64,000 nt of DNA from Fibrobacterota bacterium (lineage in GTDB: Bacteria; Fibrobacterota; Fibrobacteria; UBA5070), in contig JADKBN010000010.1 in NCBI GenBank assembly GCA_016715065.1, positions 324,997 to 388,996 of the forward strand. Direction: 5' to 3'. The notes under the pieces were generated by a model, which saw only the letters and a list, made by a program, of their open reading frames with translations, searched no databases and was not told the origin of the DNA. Of this stretch, positions 35,515 to 44,228 are shown piece by piece (within the stretch, counting starts at the first letter, position 1; every line of letters begins with the position of its first letter). The position numbers were made by a program, and so were the translations under genes.

Positions 35515-36149
35515 GGCTTGAGGACGAAGGTGAGCGGAAGGTCCTGCTTGGCCTGGGTGGGGATGCTCAACGATTGCACGATGCTCATCTTGCCAGCCAC
35601 GGGGCGTTGGGTGAGGACCATGGGAGCGGGGCATTCGGAGGTCTTGTGGGGGTTGGCCACGAAGGCGTTGCCCACTTGCTGGAAGGGAAGAGACTGGCCT
35701 GCCATCAGGCCCGTTGAGGTCGCGGTGTCGGAGGTGGTGCAGGCGAGCGAGGTGGCCACCAGCGTGTCGGATCCGACATTCATCCATACGCCTTCCCCGC
35801 GGTAGAGGTCGCCGGAGATCGGGTTGGAAAGGACGCTCGCGCCCATGGTGGAAAGGAAGGTCCCATCGGCCCGGAACACCACCGTGCTGGTGATGCCCAC
35901 CTGGAAAAAACTCACCGTGAGGGTGGTGTCGGCCACCCACTTCCCGATCATGTCGACAGAAATTGGCGGAGATTTGACCGTATCGACATTCTTGGTGGTA
36001 TCCACCTTGATTTGCGTCGAGTCGATCTTCTTGGCGGAGTCGGATGTTCCTGGATTGGTGGATGGACCGGTCGGCGAAGAGTCGTCACCGCACCCGCTCC
36101 AGAACAGGGAACCAAGAATCACGACTGCAGCGATGGTTCCGTTTTTCAT
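35511..36149 (-). CDS. Putative lipoprotein of unknown function
   Basis: A 212-residue protein with a lipoprotein signal and lipobox FWSGC (Cys20). A Ser/Thr/Pro/Lys-rich linker (residues 22-65) and a lipocalin-like beta domain follow, beginning IGKWVADTTLTVSFFQVG with VVFRADGTFLSTMGA. The 'G-x-W ... f-x-x-d-G-t-f' pattern is common in small lipocalin-like ligand-binding lipoproteins. It has a good ribosome site (GGAGCTTGAAATG) and is first in the lipoprotein, barrel and phosphoesterase operon. Confidence 0.7.
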   Translation of the reverse strand: MKNGTIAAVVILGSLFWSGCGDDSSPTGPSTNPGTSDSAKKIDSTQIKVDTTKNVDTVKSPPISVDMIGKWVADTTLTVSFFQVGITSTVVFRADGTFLSTMGASVLSNPISGDLYRGEGVWMNVGSDTLVATSLACTTSDTATSTGLMAGQSLPFQQVGNAFVANPHKTSECPAPMVLTQRPVAGKMSIVQSLSIPTQAKQDLPLTFVLKP

Positions 36150-36312
36150 TTCAAGCTCCTGACGTCGGATCGGTTCGAACCTGAGTCGCCGGAAAATTCC
36201 GTAAGGTTCCACACTATTCCTGAAAATATCCAATTGCCGGTGTTGGCGCACGGAGCTTCTGGCAACACCTCGGCTGATTCTGAGCGCAAGAGGCGTGCGA
36301 ACGCGAACACTT

Positions 36313-39300
36313 CTAGAACTCGATGCCGGCTTGGGTGAACAGTTCCGTCATCCGCTTGGCGCTGGCCGGAATCGACGTCCCCAGCTCTTGCGCCCAGGTC
36401 TGAACCCGAAACTCTTCCATGGCAAAGGCCAATTCGGATAGGATTTCCAGGCCATCTGGGTCAGAAAGCTGCCCGGGCGATCGGGGAATGGGGGCCCGAT
36501 CGCCGGCGCGTTTGGCCAAGGCTTGCACGTAGGGAGCCAATTGCGAGGCACGTTCCTGGTCGCGCTTGGGGTTTTCCAGGGAGCTCTTGATTCGTCGCCC
36601 GGCGGTGTCCCACCACACGGGCATCCGCTTGAGCAAGCTCCAATCGGCCACGGCGGGAAACCCGACCGGCCACAAACGTGCACGGGTCAGCTCGGCGAAC
36701 TTGATCAGGTCGGGCCGATGCCCGGGAATGGAGCGTGCGATTTCTTCGAAGCGACGCCGGGCTTGGACAAGTGCCGAAACAAGGGTGCGGGCTTCGCCGC
36801 GGCCTTGGCGGATGCGCACCCGGGCGAGTTCCAGGGCCTTGGTGAACACAGCGATGTCGCGGGGTACAGCCGTGCGGCCCGCTTCCAACGCGTGGCGTCG
36901 TAGCGCGTCGCAGAGCCCTTGCACGAACATCTTGGGCTCACACCAGGCAGCCAACGGCAAGGCAAGGTCAGAGGGTATCTGCAGGTCGCGGGGGAGCCAC
37001 GCCAACAGATGGTCGGAGCCATCCACGTTCCATTCCAACAACTTCTCCACCGCTTTGCGATGGGCCAAGTCCGCCTCGCCGAGTGTGGGGAAACGTCGCA
37101 GTTCCACCGTCTGCTCGCGCACGGAAAGGGCCGGGAACAAGGTGACGGGCATGCCGCTGGTGCGGATCTCTTCGCTCAGGCCTACCACCAGATCGCGGGG
37201 CCAATCGCGGAGATTGCCGCGCAATGGCGCGCCCAAGGCGGATTCGGCGGCCTCGCGACGAAGTTTGGCGGTGCGTTCGGCCAGCGCCAACCGCAGATCC
37301 GCGATGGACCGCCCCCGGCCGAGTTCGTTTCCTTTGGCGTCCACGATGCGCACCAGAAAACGAAGATGGGGAGCCTGGTCTGCTTCGGACGGAAACGCCG
37401 AAGCGGGAAGATTCAGGCCCTTGGTGCGCATCCAGGCGCTCAAGGCTTCGCGCAGGGCGATTCGGCCCGTGTCGGCCACCGAGTCCCTCGCGAAGCGTCG
37501 CGCGCTTTCCGGCAGTGGAGACAATCTTTGTCTATTCTCCCGCGAGAGTCCGCGCAGCATGGACTCCACTTTTTCCGACAGGTGGCCGGGGACCAGCCAT
37601 TCCAAGGCGGCATCCGGGACCGCGTCCAGGCGGGCTTCGGGGATGGTGATGGTGATCCCGTCCTCGTCGTCCTCCGGGGCGAAGCGGTAGGAGAGGGGCA
37701 GGTCCAAGGCGCCGGCTTTCCAGCGCAGCGGAAAGTCGCCGTCGGAGGGCACCTGGGAGTCGTCGGTCATCAGGTCGGATTCTGTCATCCGAAGCGACGC
37801 TTCGCCTTCGCGCTTGAGGAAGCCCTGGAGATCGCCCAGGCCGGAAATCCCCGACGGCAGACGACTCGCGTACCAGGCGACTTCGGAGTCGAAACCCACG
37901 GCCAGGGCCCGGCGGCGCATGCGTTCTTCCAGGCCTTCGATGCGTTCGCGCAGTTCGCGGTTCCATTCCAGGAAGGAAAACCGGCCCCGCAGGCGTCCTT
38001 CCACCAGGGCCTCGCGGCAGAAGGCAAGCGTGGCGGCATCCGGATCGTGGTCGCGTGCCAGAGCCCGGCGCCCCTGGAACAGGACCAATCCCCACAGCAC
38101 GAGCTTCATGGAGCAGACCGTGTTTTGGGAGGCCTCGTCCCAGACGGCGGGACCGTATTCGCGTTTCACCAAATCGCCCGCGATGGCTTCCACCCAGGCT
38201 GGATCCACTTCGGCGGCGGTGCGGGCCCAGGTGCGCGATGTCTCGACAATTTCCGCCGACACGATCCAGGTCGCGTTGGCCTTGGCCAACACCGATCCCG
38301 GCCACGGGAACACCATGCGGCCGCGGGCGGCGCGATAGGGCGTTTGCGGTTTGCGTTGGTCCTTGTTGCGGGCGTCGCGGGCGGCGGCTTCTTCGTCCAG
38401 CCGGCACAGGTTGGACAGGAACCCGGATAGGATGGCCCGGTGGATCTGGCCGTAGTCGGCCGACGCCTTTTGTTGGCGCGGGTCCAGGTCAGGATCGGTT
38501 TCCAGCATCTGTCCCACCTGCCGCACCGCCTCGCGCCAGTCGCGCATGCGCATGTAGCTGAGGTAGTGCGCCTGACAGAATTTGCGCAGACGGTTCCCGG
38601 AGGTCTCGCCGCCCATGGCCTTCTCGCAGGATTCCCACAGGTTGATCATGGTCAGGAAATCGCTCTGGCGGTCCTGGAACACCTTCTGGGCGGCGCGGGC
38701 GGCTTCTTCCTTGCCTTCCGGCGTCTCGCGCGGATCGGGGATGGAAAGACCCGCCGCCAGGATCACGGCTTCGCGGATGCAGTGTTCGTGCGCACCTTCC
38801 AGCAGGATCCGCGAGGTGCGCGGGTCCAGCGGGAGCATTGCCATTTTCCGTCCGGTGGCGGTGATGCGTCCTTCTTCGTCCACCGCTTCCAGTTCGCGCA
38901 GAAGCTGCCAGCCGTCGGCGAGCTGGCGTTTGTCGGGTGGATCCAGGAACGGAAAATCCTCCGGTTGCCCCAGACCCAGGTCCAGAAGGCGCAGGATCAC
39001 CTCGGACAGATCCGCCCGCTGTACTTCCGGAGCCGTCTGGACTTCGCGGCGTTCGAAATCTTCGCGGGAATACAGCCGCAGACAAATTCCGGGCGCGATG
39101 CGTCCGCACCGCCCGGCCCGCTGGCGGGCGGAGGCCTGCGAGATGGCTTCCACCTGCAAGCGCTTGGTGCGCGTGCGCGGCGTGTAGCGTGAAAGCCGGG
39201 CCAACCCGGTGTCCACCACCATGCGGATGCGCGGCACCGTCACGGAAGTTTCCGCGACGTTGGTGGTCAGGATGATGCGCCGCTTGGCGCCGGGATGGAA

Positions 39301-40125
39301 GACCTTGTCTTGATCGGACGCCGAAAGCCGCCCGAACAGGGGCACCACCTCGGTGTGCTTGGGAAGGGCCTTGTCCAGTTCGCGGGAGGTGTCGCGGATT
39401 TCCTTCTCGCCCGGCAAAAAGCACAGCAGATCGCCATCGGAGAGGCCCATCATTTCGCGACACGCGCTGGCCACCCGCTCGGGGAGGGATTCGTCCTCGT
39501 CTTCCGGGGCGAGCTCGTCGCGGTACAATACATCCACCGGCCAGCTGCGGCCTTCCACCGAAATGATGGGGGCGGGTTTTCCTTTTTTGTCGGCGAAGGC
39601 CTTGGCGAAGGCTTCGGTGTCGATGGTGGCAGAGGCGATCACGATCCGGAAATCGGGTTGCTCCATGCGGATGCGCCGCAGCACGCCAATCAAAAAGTCC
39701 ACGTTCAGGGAGCGTTCGTGGGCTTCGTCCACAACCACTGCCTCGTAGCGGCGCAAGAGCGGATCCGAGGCCAGTTCGGCCAATAGGGTGCCGTCGGTGG
39801 CGAAGATCACCCGCGTGTGGGCATCGGTGCGGTTGTCGAAGCGGACCTTGTGGCCCACAAACGAGGTGCCCTCGGCCTTCAGCTCTTCCGAGACGCGACG
39901 CGCCAACGAGAGGGCCGCCACGCGCCTGGGCTGGGTGATGGCGATGGGACGCTTTTGCCCGAATCCAGCCCGCAAGAGCAGCTTGGGGAGCTGGGTGGAC
40001 TTGCCCGATCCCGTTTCGCCGCACAGGATGACCACAGGGTTCGCACGCAGGATCTCTTCGATCTCTTCGGCGCGCGAATGGATGGGAAGTGTGCCATCCA
40101 AGGTCAGGTCAGGTTGAAATTCCAC
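36313..40125 (-). CDS. hrpA: ATP-dependent RNA helicase HrpA (DEAH box)
   Basis: A 1270-residue protein, close to E. coli HrpA (about 1300). Motif I is GETGSGKST (36-44), motif II DEAH at 133-136, motif III in VIASATID, motif VI in QASARQRAGRCGR. The helicase-associated and OB-fold regions follow, with the long HrpA-specific C-terminus. HrpA resolves stalled ribosomes and unwinds RNA in the cytoplasm. It is complete and in one frame. The downstream neighbour on the same strand is the lipoprotein operon, about 160 bases beyond; a weak GGTGTTG/CAACACC hairpin lies at 36239-36269. Confidence 0.96.
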   Translation of the reverse strand: MEFQPDLTLDGTLPIHSRAEEIEEILRANPVVILCGETGSGKSTQLPKLLLRAGFGQKRPIAITQPRRVAALSLARRVSEELKAEGTSFVGHKVRFDNRTDAHTRVIFATDGTLLAELASDPLLRRYEAVVVDEAHERSLNVDFLIGVLRRIRMEQPDFRIVIASATIDTEAFAKAFADKKGKPAPIISVEGRSWPVDVLYRDELAPEDEDESLPERVASACREMMGLSDGDLLCFLPGEKEIRDTSRELDKALPKHTEVVPLFGRLSASDQDKVFHPGAKRRIILTTNVAETSVTVPRIRMVVDTGLARLSRYTPRTRTKRLQVEAISQASARQRAGRCGRIAPGICLRLYSREDFERREVQTAPEVQRADLSEVILRLLDLGLGQPEDFPFLDPPDKRQLADGWQLLRELEAVDEEGRITATGRKMAMLPLDPRTSRILLEGAHEHCIREAVILAAGLSIPDPRETPEGKEEAARAAQKVFQDRQSDFLTMINLWESCEKAMGGETSGNRLRKFCQAHYLSYMRMRDWREAVRQVGQMLETDPDLDPRQQKASADYGQIHRAILSGFLSNLCRLDEEAAARDARNKDQRKPQTPYRAARGRMVFPWPGSVLAKANATWIVSAEIVETSRTWARTAAEVDPAWVEAIAGDLVKREYGPAVWDEASQNTVCSMKLVLWGLVLFQGRRALARDHDPDAATLAFCREALVEGRLRGRFSFLEWNRELRERIEGLEERMRRRALAVGFDSEVAWYASRLPSGISGLGDLQGFLKREGEASLRMTESDLMTDDSQVPSDGDFPLRWKAGALDLPLSYRFAPEDDEDGITITIPEARLDAVPDAALEWLVPGHLSEKVESMLRGLSRENRQRLSPLPESARRFARDSVADTGRIALREALSAWMRTKGLNLPASAFPSEADQAPHLRFLVRIVDAKGNELGRGRSIADLRLALAERTAKLRREAAESALGAPLRGNLRDWPRDLVVGLSEEIRTSGMPVTLFPALSVREQTVELRRFPTLGEADLAHRKAVEKLLEWNVDGSDHLLAWLPRDLQIPSDLALPLAAWCEPKMFVQGLCDALRRHALEAGRTAVPRDIAVFTKALELARVRIRQGRGEARTLVSALVQARRRFEEIARSIPGHRPDLIKFAELTRARLWPVGFPAVADWSLLKRMPVWWDTAGRRIKSSLENPKRDQERASQLAPYVQALAKRAGDRAPIPRSPGQLSDPDGLEILSELAFAMEEFRVQTWAQELGTSIPASAKRMTELFTQAGIEF

Positions 40126-40167
40126 GGAAGGGCGGGAAAGGTAGCCTCCCTCGGGCCGCGAAAGGGT

Positions 40168-40884
40168 TCAACGCATCGCGTTTAGGTCCACGAATCCTTC
40201 GATTCCGTCCAATCGTCCGCGCGCGGCGTACTGCCAGAGGGTCCATTCCCGTCCATCGGGTAGGCGCGGTTCGCGGAAAATCCCGCGGATCCAGATTGGG
40301 TTGGCGGCGAAATCCCCTCGGAGCCAGTCCTCGTAGAATTCAGGCGTGGCGTAGATCATCACCGGTTTTCCGGTGGCTTGTTCCACGGTGTCCAAAAAGG
40401 CGTGGATCTGGCGGATCGTCTCCTCGCGCGTGCCCGTTGCTTGACAATTTCCGCCATACTCCAGGTCCAACGCGGTTCCCATGTCCAGGGGGATCCCGTC
40501 GATGGTGCGCAGGAAATGTCGCGCCTGGGCAGTGCCCTCGCGGCACATGCGGTAGAAGTGGTAAGCGCCCAGGCGGTGGCCGGTGGCCAGCGCGGCCTGG
40601 GAGTATTCCGCAAAGCGCGTGTCCTTGTGGTCGATTCCTTCCGTCGCCTTGGCGATCACGAAATCGAGTCGTTCCTGCGAGAGCTGTTCCCAATCGATGC
40701 GGCCCTGGTGGTGGGAAATGTCGATGCCTCGGCGGGGAAACCGCGAGACGGAAGGGTGGTTGAACTGGACCCGGCCGGTCCAGAGGCCGTATCCGAGGAG
40801 GGCGGCGCAGGATCCCCCGATCGCCACGAGGGCCAGGATCCAAACGAAGCGGCGGCGAATTTTGGGATCACGAGGAAAGGCCAT
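40168..40884 (-). CDS. Glycoside hydrolase family 25 muramidase (lysozyme), membrane-anchored
   Basis: A 238-residue protein with an N-terminal transmembrane anchor (about 13-35) followed by a GH25 domain: RGIDISHHQGRIDW with Asp55, FVIAKATEG, LGAYHFYRM and the catalytic DLEYGG pair (Asp140, Glu142). GH25 enzymes cut the MurNAc-GlcNAc bond of peptidoglycan. With an anchor facing the periplasm it would act in wall remodelling. ATG at 40884 is chosen because the hydrophobic anchor follows directly; the frame stays open much further upstream over cysM, which is not coding on this strand. It is divergent from cysM. Confidence 0.9.
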   Translation of the reverse strand: MAFPRDPKIRRRFVWILALVAIGGSCAALLGYGLWTGRVQFNHPSVSRFPRRGIDISHHQGRIDWEQLSQERLDFVIAKATEGIDHKDTRFAEYSQAALATGHRLGAYHFYRMCREGTAQARHFLRTIDGIPLDMGTALDLEYGGNCQATGTREETIRQIHAFLDTVEQATGKPVMIYATPEFYEDWLRGDFAANPIWIRGIFREPRLPDGREWTLWQYAARGRLDGIEGFVDLNAMR

Positions 40885-41058
40885 GTGTGGAAAGATACGG
40901 GCGAAGCGAAGCTCTGTGAATGGCAGGGAGCCGCTTAATTCCGAGAATGGAGGTCGGAAACTCCAGCGTTTTTCGTGGGATCGGAGGCTCCATGAAGGCA
41001 CGCAAACACAGTACCTTGAGGGTTTCGGAAATCCTCTCACAAACGGGTGATCGCGGTC

Positions 41059-41961
41059 ATGGCAAGAATGCTGGATCTGGTGGGGAACACCCCGCTGGTG
41101 GAACTGGTGAACATTCCCACCAACCCCGCCGTGCGGGTGTTGGCCAAAGTGGAAGGCCGCAATCCGGCTTCTTCGGTGAAAGACCGCGCCGCCAAGTCGA
41201 TGATCGAAGGCGCCGAAGCCCGTGGCGTGCTGGGGCCTGGAACGCGGATCATCGAACCCACCAGCGGCAACACGGGAATCGCCCTGGCCATGATCGCGAG
41301 CCTCAAGGGATACAGCATTGAACTGGTGATGCCGGAAAATTCCACCGCCGAACGCGTGGCCACCATGGAGGCCTTCGGCGCCAAGGTCACGCTCACGCCG
41401 GCGGATCTGGGGATGGAAGGGGCGATCGACCACGCCCGCGCCCAAGTGGCCAAGGGCGGCGTGGTGATGCTGGATCAGTTTTCCAACCCCGACAACTGGG
41501 GAGCGCACTACCGCACCACGGGGCCCGAGATCTGGCGCGACACCAACGGTGATGTGACACATTTTGTCTCTTCCATGGGGACCACCGGCACCATCATGGG
41601 CGTCTCGCGCTACCTCAAGGAAAAGCGGGACTCCGTTCAGATCGTGGGCGTGCAACCTGCCGAGGGCGCCAAGATCCCCGGCATCCGCCGTTGGCCGCGC
41701 GAATATCTTCCGGCCATCTTCGAACCGTCCCGCGTGGACCTCACGCTGGACGTGACCCAGGAGGAATCCGAGGAGATGGCCCGGCGCCTGGCTCGCGAAG
41801 AAGGCCTCTTCTGCGGCGTCTCCTCCGGTGGCGCCTGCGCGGCCGCGTGCCGACTCGCCTCCCGGCTGGAATCCGGGACCGTGGTATTCATCGTCTGCGA
41901 CCAAGGGGATCGCTACCTGTCTTCCGACCTTTTTTCAAACACAACCAAAGGAGCCCGCTGA
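41059..41961 (+). CDS. cysM: Cysteine synthase B / O-acetylserine sulfhydrylase
   Basis: A 300-residue fold-type II PLP enzyme. LVGNTPLVEL at the start, the PLP lysine Lys41 in NPASSVKDRAA, the TSGNTG phosphate loop (68-73), GTTGTIMG and SSGGACAA are all present. Shortness and the RRWPREYLP insert fit CysM rather than CysK. It makes cysteine from O-acetylserine and sulfide (or thiosulfate). The ATG at 41059 has GGTGA at good spacing; a GTG at 41047 is also possible. Its stop overlaps the next start by one base (TGATG), tying it to the OsmC gene. The sulfate transporter lies 8 kb to the right. Confidence 0.92.
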   Translation: MARMLDLVGNTPLVELVNIPTNPAVRVLAKVEGRNPASSVKDRAAKSMIEGAEARGVLGPGTRIIEPTSGNTGIALAMIASLKGYSIELVMPENSTAERVATMEAFGAKVTLTPADLGMEGAIDHARAQVAKGGVVMLDQFSNPDNWGAHYRTTGPEIWRDTNGDVTHFVSSMGTTGTIMGVSRYLKEKRDSVQIVGVQPAEGAKIPGIRRWPREYLPAIFEPSRVDLTLDVTQEESEEMARRLAREEGLFCGVSSGGACAAACRLASRLESGTVVFIVCDQGDRYLSSDLFSNTTKGAR

Positions 41962-42380
41962 TGGCCGCCAACCTGAAGATCCGCATCGAGCGGACGGAAA
42001 ATGTCCAGTTTGTTTCCACCAACGCCGCAGGCGCGAAAATCGTGATGGACGGCCCCGCCGACATGGGCGGCAAGGACGCGGGCCTGCGCCCCATGGAAAC
42101 CCTGCTTTCGGCGCTCGCCGGTTGCAGCGCGATCGATGTGATCCACATCATGGGCAAGCAGCGCCAAGACCTCCAGAGCTTGGCGGTGGAAGTGGAAGGC
42201 GAGCGGGCAGACGCGGTCCCGGCCGTGTTCACGAAGATCCACCTGCGCTTCATTGGTGGCGGCCCCATTGATCTGGCCAAGTTCCAGAAGGCCGTGGAGC
42301 TTTCCATGGAGAAGTACTGCTCGGTGTCGCACATGTTGCAGCCGAAGGCGCAGATCACGGCGGAAGCCGTTCTGGCCTGA
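41961..42380 (+). CDS. OsmC-family peroxiredoxin-like protein
   Basis: A 139-residue protein of the OsmC/YhfA class. Redox cysteines are Cys55 in ALAGCSAIDV and Cys120 in EKYCSVSHML, with the conserved Glu-Thr-Leu-Leu (METLLSALAGC) before the first. Such proteins reduce organic hydroperoxides or disulfides with a thiol cofactor. An AAAGGAG ribosome site lies inside the end of cysM. The pairing suggests a link between cysteine supply and thiol protection. Confidence 0.9.
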   Translation: MAANLKIRIERTENVQFVSTNAAGAKIVMDGPADMGGKDAGLRPMETLLSALAGCSAIDVIHIMGKQRQDLQSLAVEVEGERADAVPAVFTKIHLRFIGGGPIDLAKFQKAVELSMEKYCSVSHMLQPKAQITAEAVLA

Positions 42381-42390
42381 TCGGCTTTCT

Positions 42391-42781
42391 TTTCGGCTGC
42401 GCCGGGCTTTCTATTCAACTGCGTTGGGCTTTTCCAGGCGCGGGCCTGGTAGCCGTTTTACGGCTTCCGCCGTCGGACCCGGGGCGGCCCGGGTGCCGAT
42501 TCACGGGGCTGCCGCGCCCCGTGACCCGCGGCCAGAGGTACTAACGCCGTACCTCTGGACTCCGGCGCCGGGGGACTCGAACTGGAACGGCCACACCGGC
42601 TCGCCAGGGCTGTGGGAACAAGGATTGTTGAGGCATACGGGCTGATGGCATCTGGGTCGCGATCGACATCTTCATGGCAATGGCCGTTCCAATACCCGAG
42701 TCCCCCGGACCCCCTCGGCCCGGTTGATTGCCAGTTTGGGCATGGCATCTGATTGCCGATTTCCGGCGCCGCTTCGCTGGC
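42391..42781. repeat. Hairpin-rich 390-bp repeat, copy 1 (inverted relative to copy 2)
   Basis: This segment matches 49239-49636 in reverse orientation. Exact shared blocks are 19 bases at the left end (42391-42409), 13 bases (42724-42736) and 19 bases at the right end (42763-42781), and the lengths are almost equal. It contains a row of hairpins: CCAGGC/GCCTGG, ACGGC/GCCGT, CACGGGGC/GCCCCGTG and a perfect 10-bp stem at 42532-42558. It ends with a long inverted repeat (42568-42708) whose inner arms are TGGAACGGCCA and TGGCCGTTCCA. Several stems are kept in copy 2 with changed bases. No coding frame is convincing. Confidence 0.8.
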
Positions 42782-42847
42782 CGGGTGGGCAGGATGGGCA
42801 GGTGAGGCGGTCCGTCGCCGCCCTTCGAAACAGCGCCGAAGGCGCCA

Positions 42848-42954
42848 CTCAGAGCCTGTGAAAGAATCCTCCGCCCGCCCTTCGAGACGCCCATTTCATG
42901 GGCTCCTCAGGACGAACGGAGGACTACATCATCGATTTTTTCACAAGCTCTCAG
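42848..42954. repeat. Compound inverted repeat containing dispersed palindrome copy D
   Basis: The inner part (42867-42921) is a full copy of the dispersed palindrome, with arms CCTCCGCCCGCCCTTCGAGA and GGGCTCCTCAGGACGAACGG around an ATTTCAT loop. It is enclosed by a second pair of arms, CTCAGAGCCTGTGAAAGAAT (left) and ATTTTTTCACAAGCTCTCAG (right), which are complementary apart from a few mismatches. The whole therefore folds into one long stem or resembles a miniature mobile element with terminal inverted repeats. Confidence 0.75.
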
Positions 42955-43060
42955 GGGACGGCTGGCTGTATCGAAGGGCGATGTCGATTTTTGTCATTTC
43001 TATCATGGCTTCGAAGGCGCGCTTGGCGGCGGCGGGGTCGGGGTCGGCGATGGCCGAGGA

Positions 43061-44218
43061 TCAGGGGGTTTCCCAGCGGATCACGTACACGCCTGCGGGA
43101 AGAGCTGCGGTTGCCATTGGCTGAGATGCGGTCGAGGGGGAGGCGAGGGAGGAGAGCCACTGGTGTCCGTGGAGATCGATCACCGACCACCGGAGGTTTC
43201 TTGAGGGAAGGTTGGTTGTGGGTAGACGCAACGGTGTGGTTCCCTGATGGCACAGGAGCATCTGGCCTTGGGCGGTGTGGGACCGAATGCCTTTTTGGAT
43301 GCCGGAGGGGTGGAGGCGAAGGCTGTCGATGTAGTCGTAGATGGCGGGAAGCACGAGGGGGACCATGCCGCCATGGTCGGCGGTCACTTCCCTGTACTTG
43401 AGCAGGCCGCCGCGATTGGCCATCCAGTCCCTCAGGGTTCGGCTTCCCTCGAGCGAGGCGGTGTTGGTTCCCTCGGTCACGAAGACGGGAATTGTCAACA
43501 CTCGATCCCAGGGATAGCCTGTTTCGGTGACGAACGGTCCGGATAGCGGTGCCAGTCCCCGCCAAAGTTGGGAGTATTTCCCTCCCAAGTACCAGGTTCC
43601 TCCGCTTCCCATGGAGTGTCCCGTCAAAAACATGTTGGTCGTGTCGATGGGGTATTCTGCTTTCACCAGCTCCAGCACGTTCAACACATCCAGTTCGCTG
43701 AGCTGGTTGGCTGTTTCGGTGGCGTCGGTGCGCTTGGCCAACATCGGTGCGACTTCGGCGGGCTTTCCAAAGACGGCAGGCAGACGCAGGAAGGATCCGT
43801 AGGCGCTTTCCACTCCTTTGGGCGACACCAGGATCACGCCATGTTGATTGGCCAGGGTCACCATCTGCTTGTTGTTGGCGTCCAGGTAGGAGCTTTCGTC
43901 GTTACCGGCTCCATGCAGGAACATCACCAGGGCCAAGGGCGAGCGTCCATCCCACGAGCTGGGCACGGACAGTCTGTACGGGGACGAAACACCCGCCTGG
44001 GCGAAGCGGTAGGTTCGCTTCTGGTCGCCCTTGGCCCGCCAATTCGAGGCGGTGGGATCCACAAGGGTTTTGGCCAAAGCCTTGGCCGAGACCAGGGCCG
44101 ATCGGGGCTCCAGGGTGGTACCCCATTCGATCGACCGAGTCTGCGCCTGGGCAAAGGAGCAGGCGAAGCCAATCAGGGCAGGGAGTCTGCTAGGGTGGGC
44201 CGGGTGAGCCAACGACAC
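43061..44218 (-). CDS. Secreted alpha/beta-hydrolase (esterase/depolymerase-like) with C-terminal sorting-like tail
   Basis: A 385-residue protein. A short signal peptide (LPALIGFACSFAQA) is followed by an alpha/beta-hydrolase: PLALVMFLHGAGNDESS with the oxyanion His-Gly, the nucleophile elbow GHSMGSGG, and the likely catalytic His in TADHGGM. The pattern fits feruloyl/acetyl xylan esterase or PHB depolymerase-like enzymes. The last 55 residues (VIDLHGHQWL ... LPAGVYVIRW) resemble a type IX-type secretion tail. The start is a GTG at 44218 with AAGGA upstream, 11 bases after the Rpn nuclease gene, suggesting co-transcription. It lies inside the block bounded by the two large repeats. Confidence 0.75.
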   Translation of the reverse strand: MSLAHPAHPSRLPALIGFACSFAQAQTRSIEWGTTLEPRSALVSAKALAKTLVDPTASNWRAKGDQKRTYRFAQAGVSSPYRLSVPSSWDGRSPLALVMFLHGAGNDESSYLDANNKQMVTLANQHGVILVSPKGVESAYGSFLRLPAVFGKPAEVAPMLAKRTDATETANQLSELDVLNVLELVKAEYPIDTTNMFLTGHSMGSGGTWYLGGKYSQLWRGLAPLSGPFVTETGYPWDRVLTIPVFVTEGTNTASLEGSRTLRDWMANRGGLLKYREVTADHGGMVPLVLPAIYDYIDSLRLHPSGIQKGIRSHTAQGQMLLCHQGTTPLRLPTTNLPSRNLRWSVIDLHGHQWLSSLASPSTASQPMATAALPAGVYVIRWETP

Positions 44219-44228
44219 GATTTGTCCT

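Noticed and set aside
42391..42558. Integron attC array or CRISPR-like array in the row of hairpins
   Set aside because: The hairpins differ in sequence and spacing, lack GTTRRRY/RYYYAAC core sites and no integrase or cas gene is near.
42568..42600. tRNA-like 3' half (GGGGGACTCGAAC)
   Set aside because: The T-loop-like string belongs to the long inverted repeat; no acceptor, D or anticodon arm can be folded around it.
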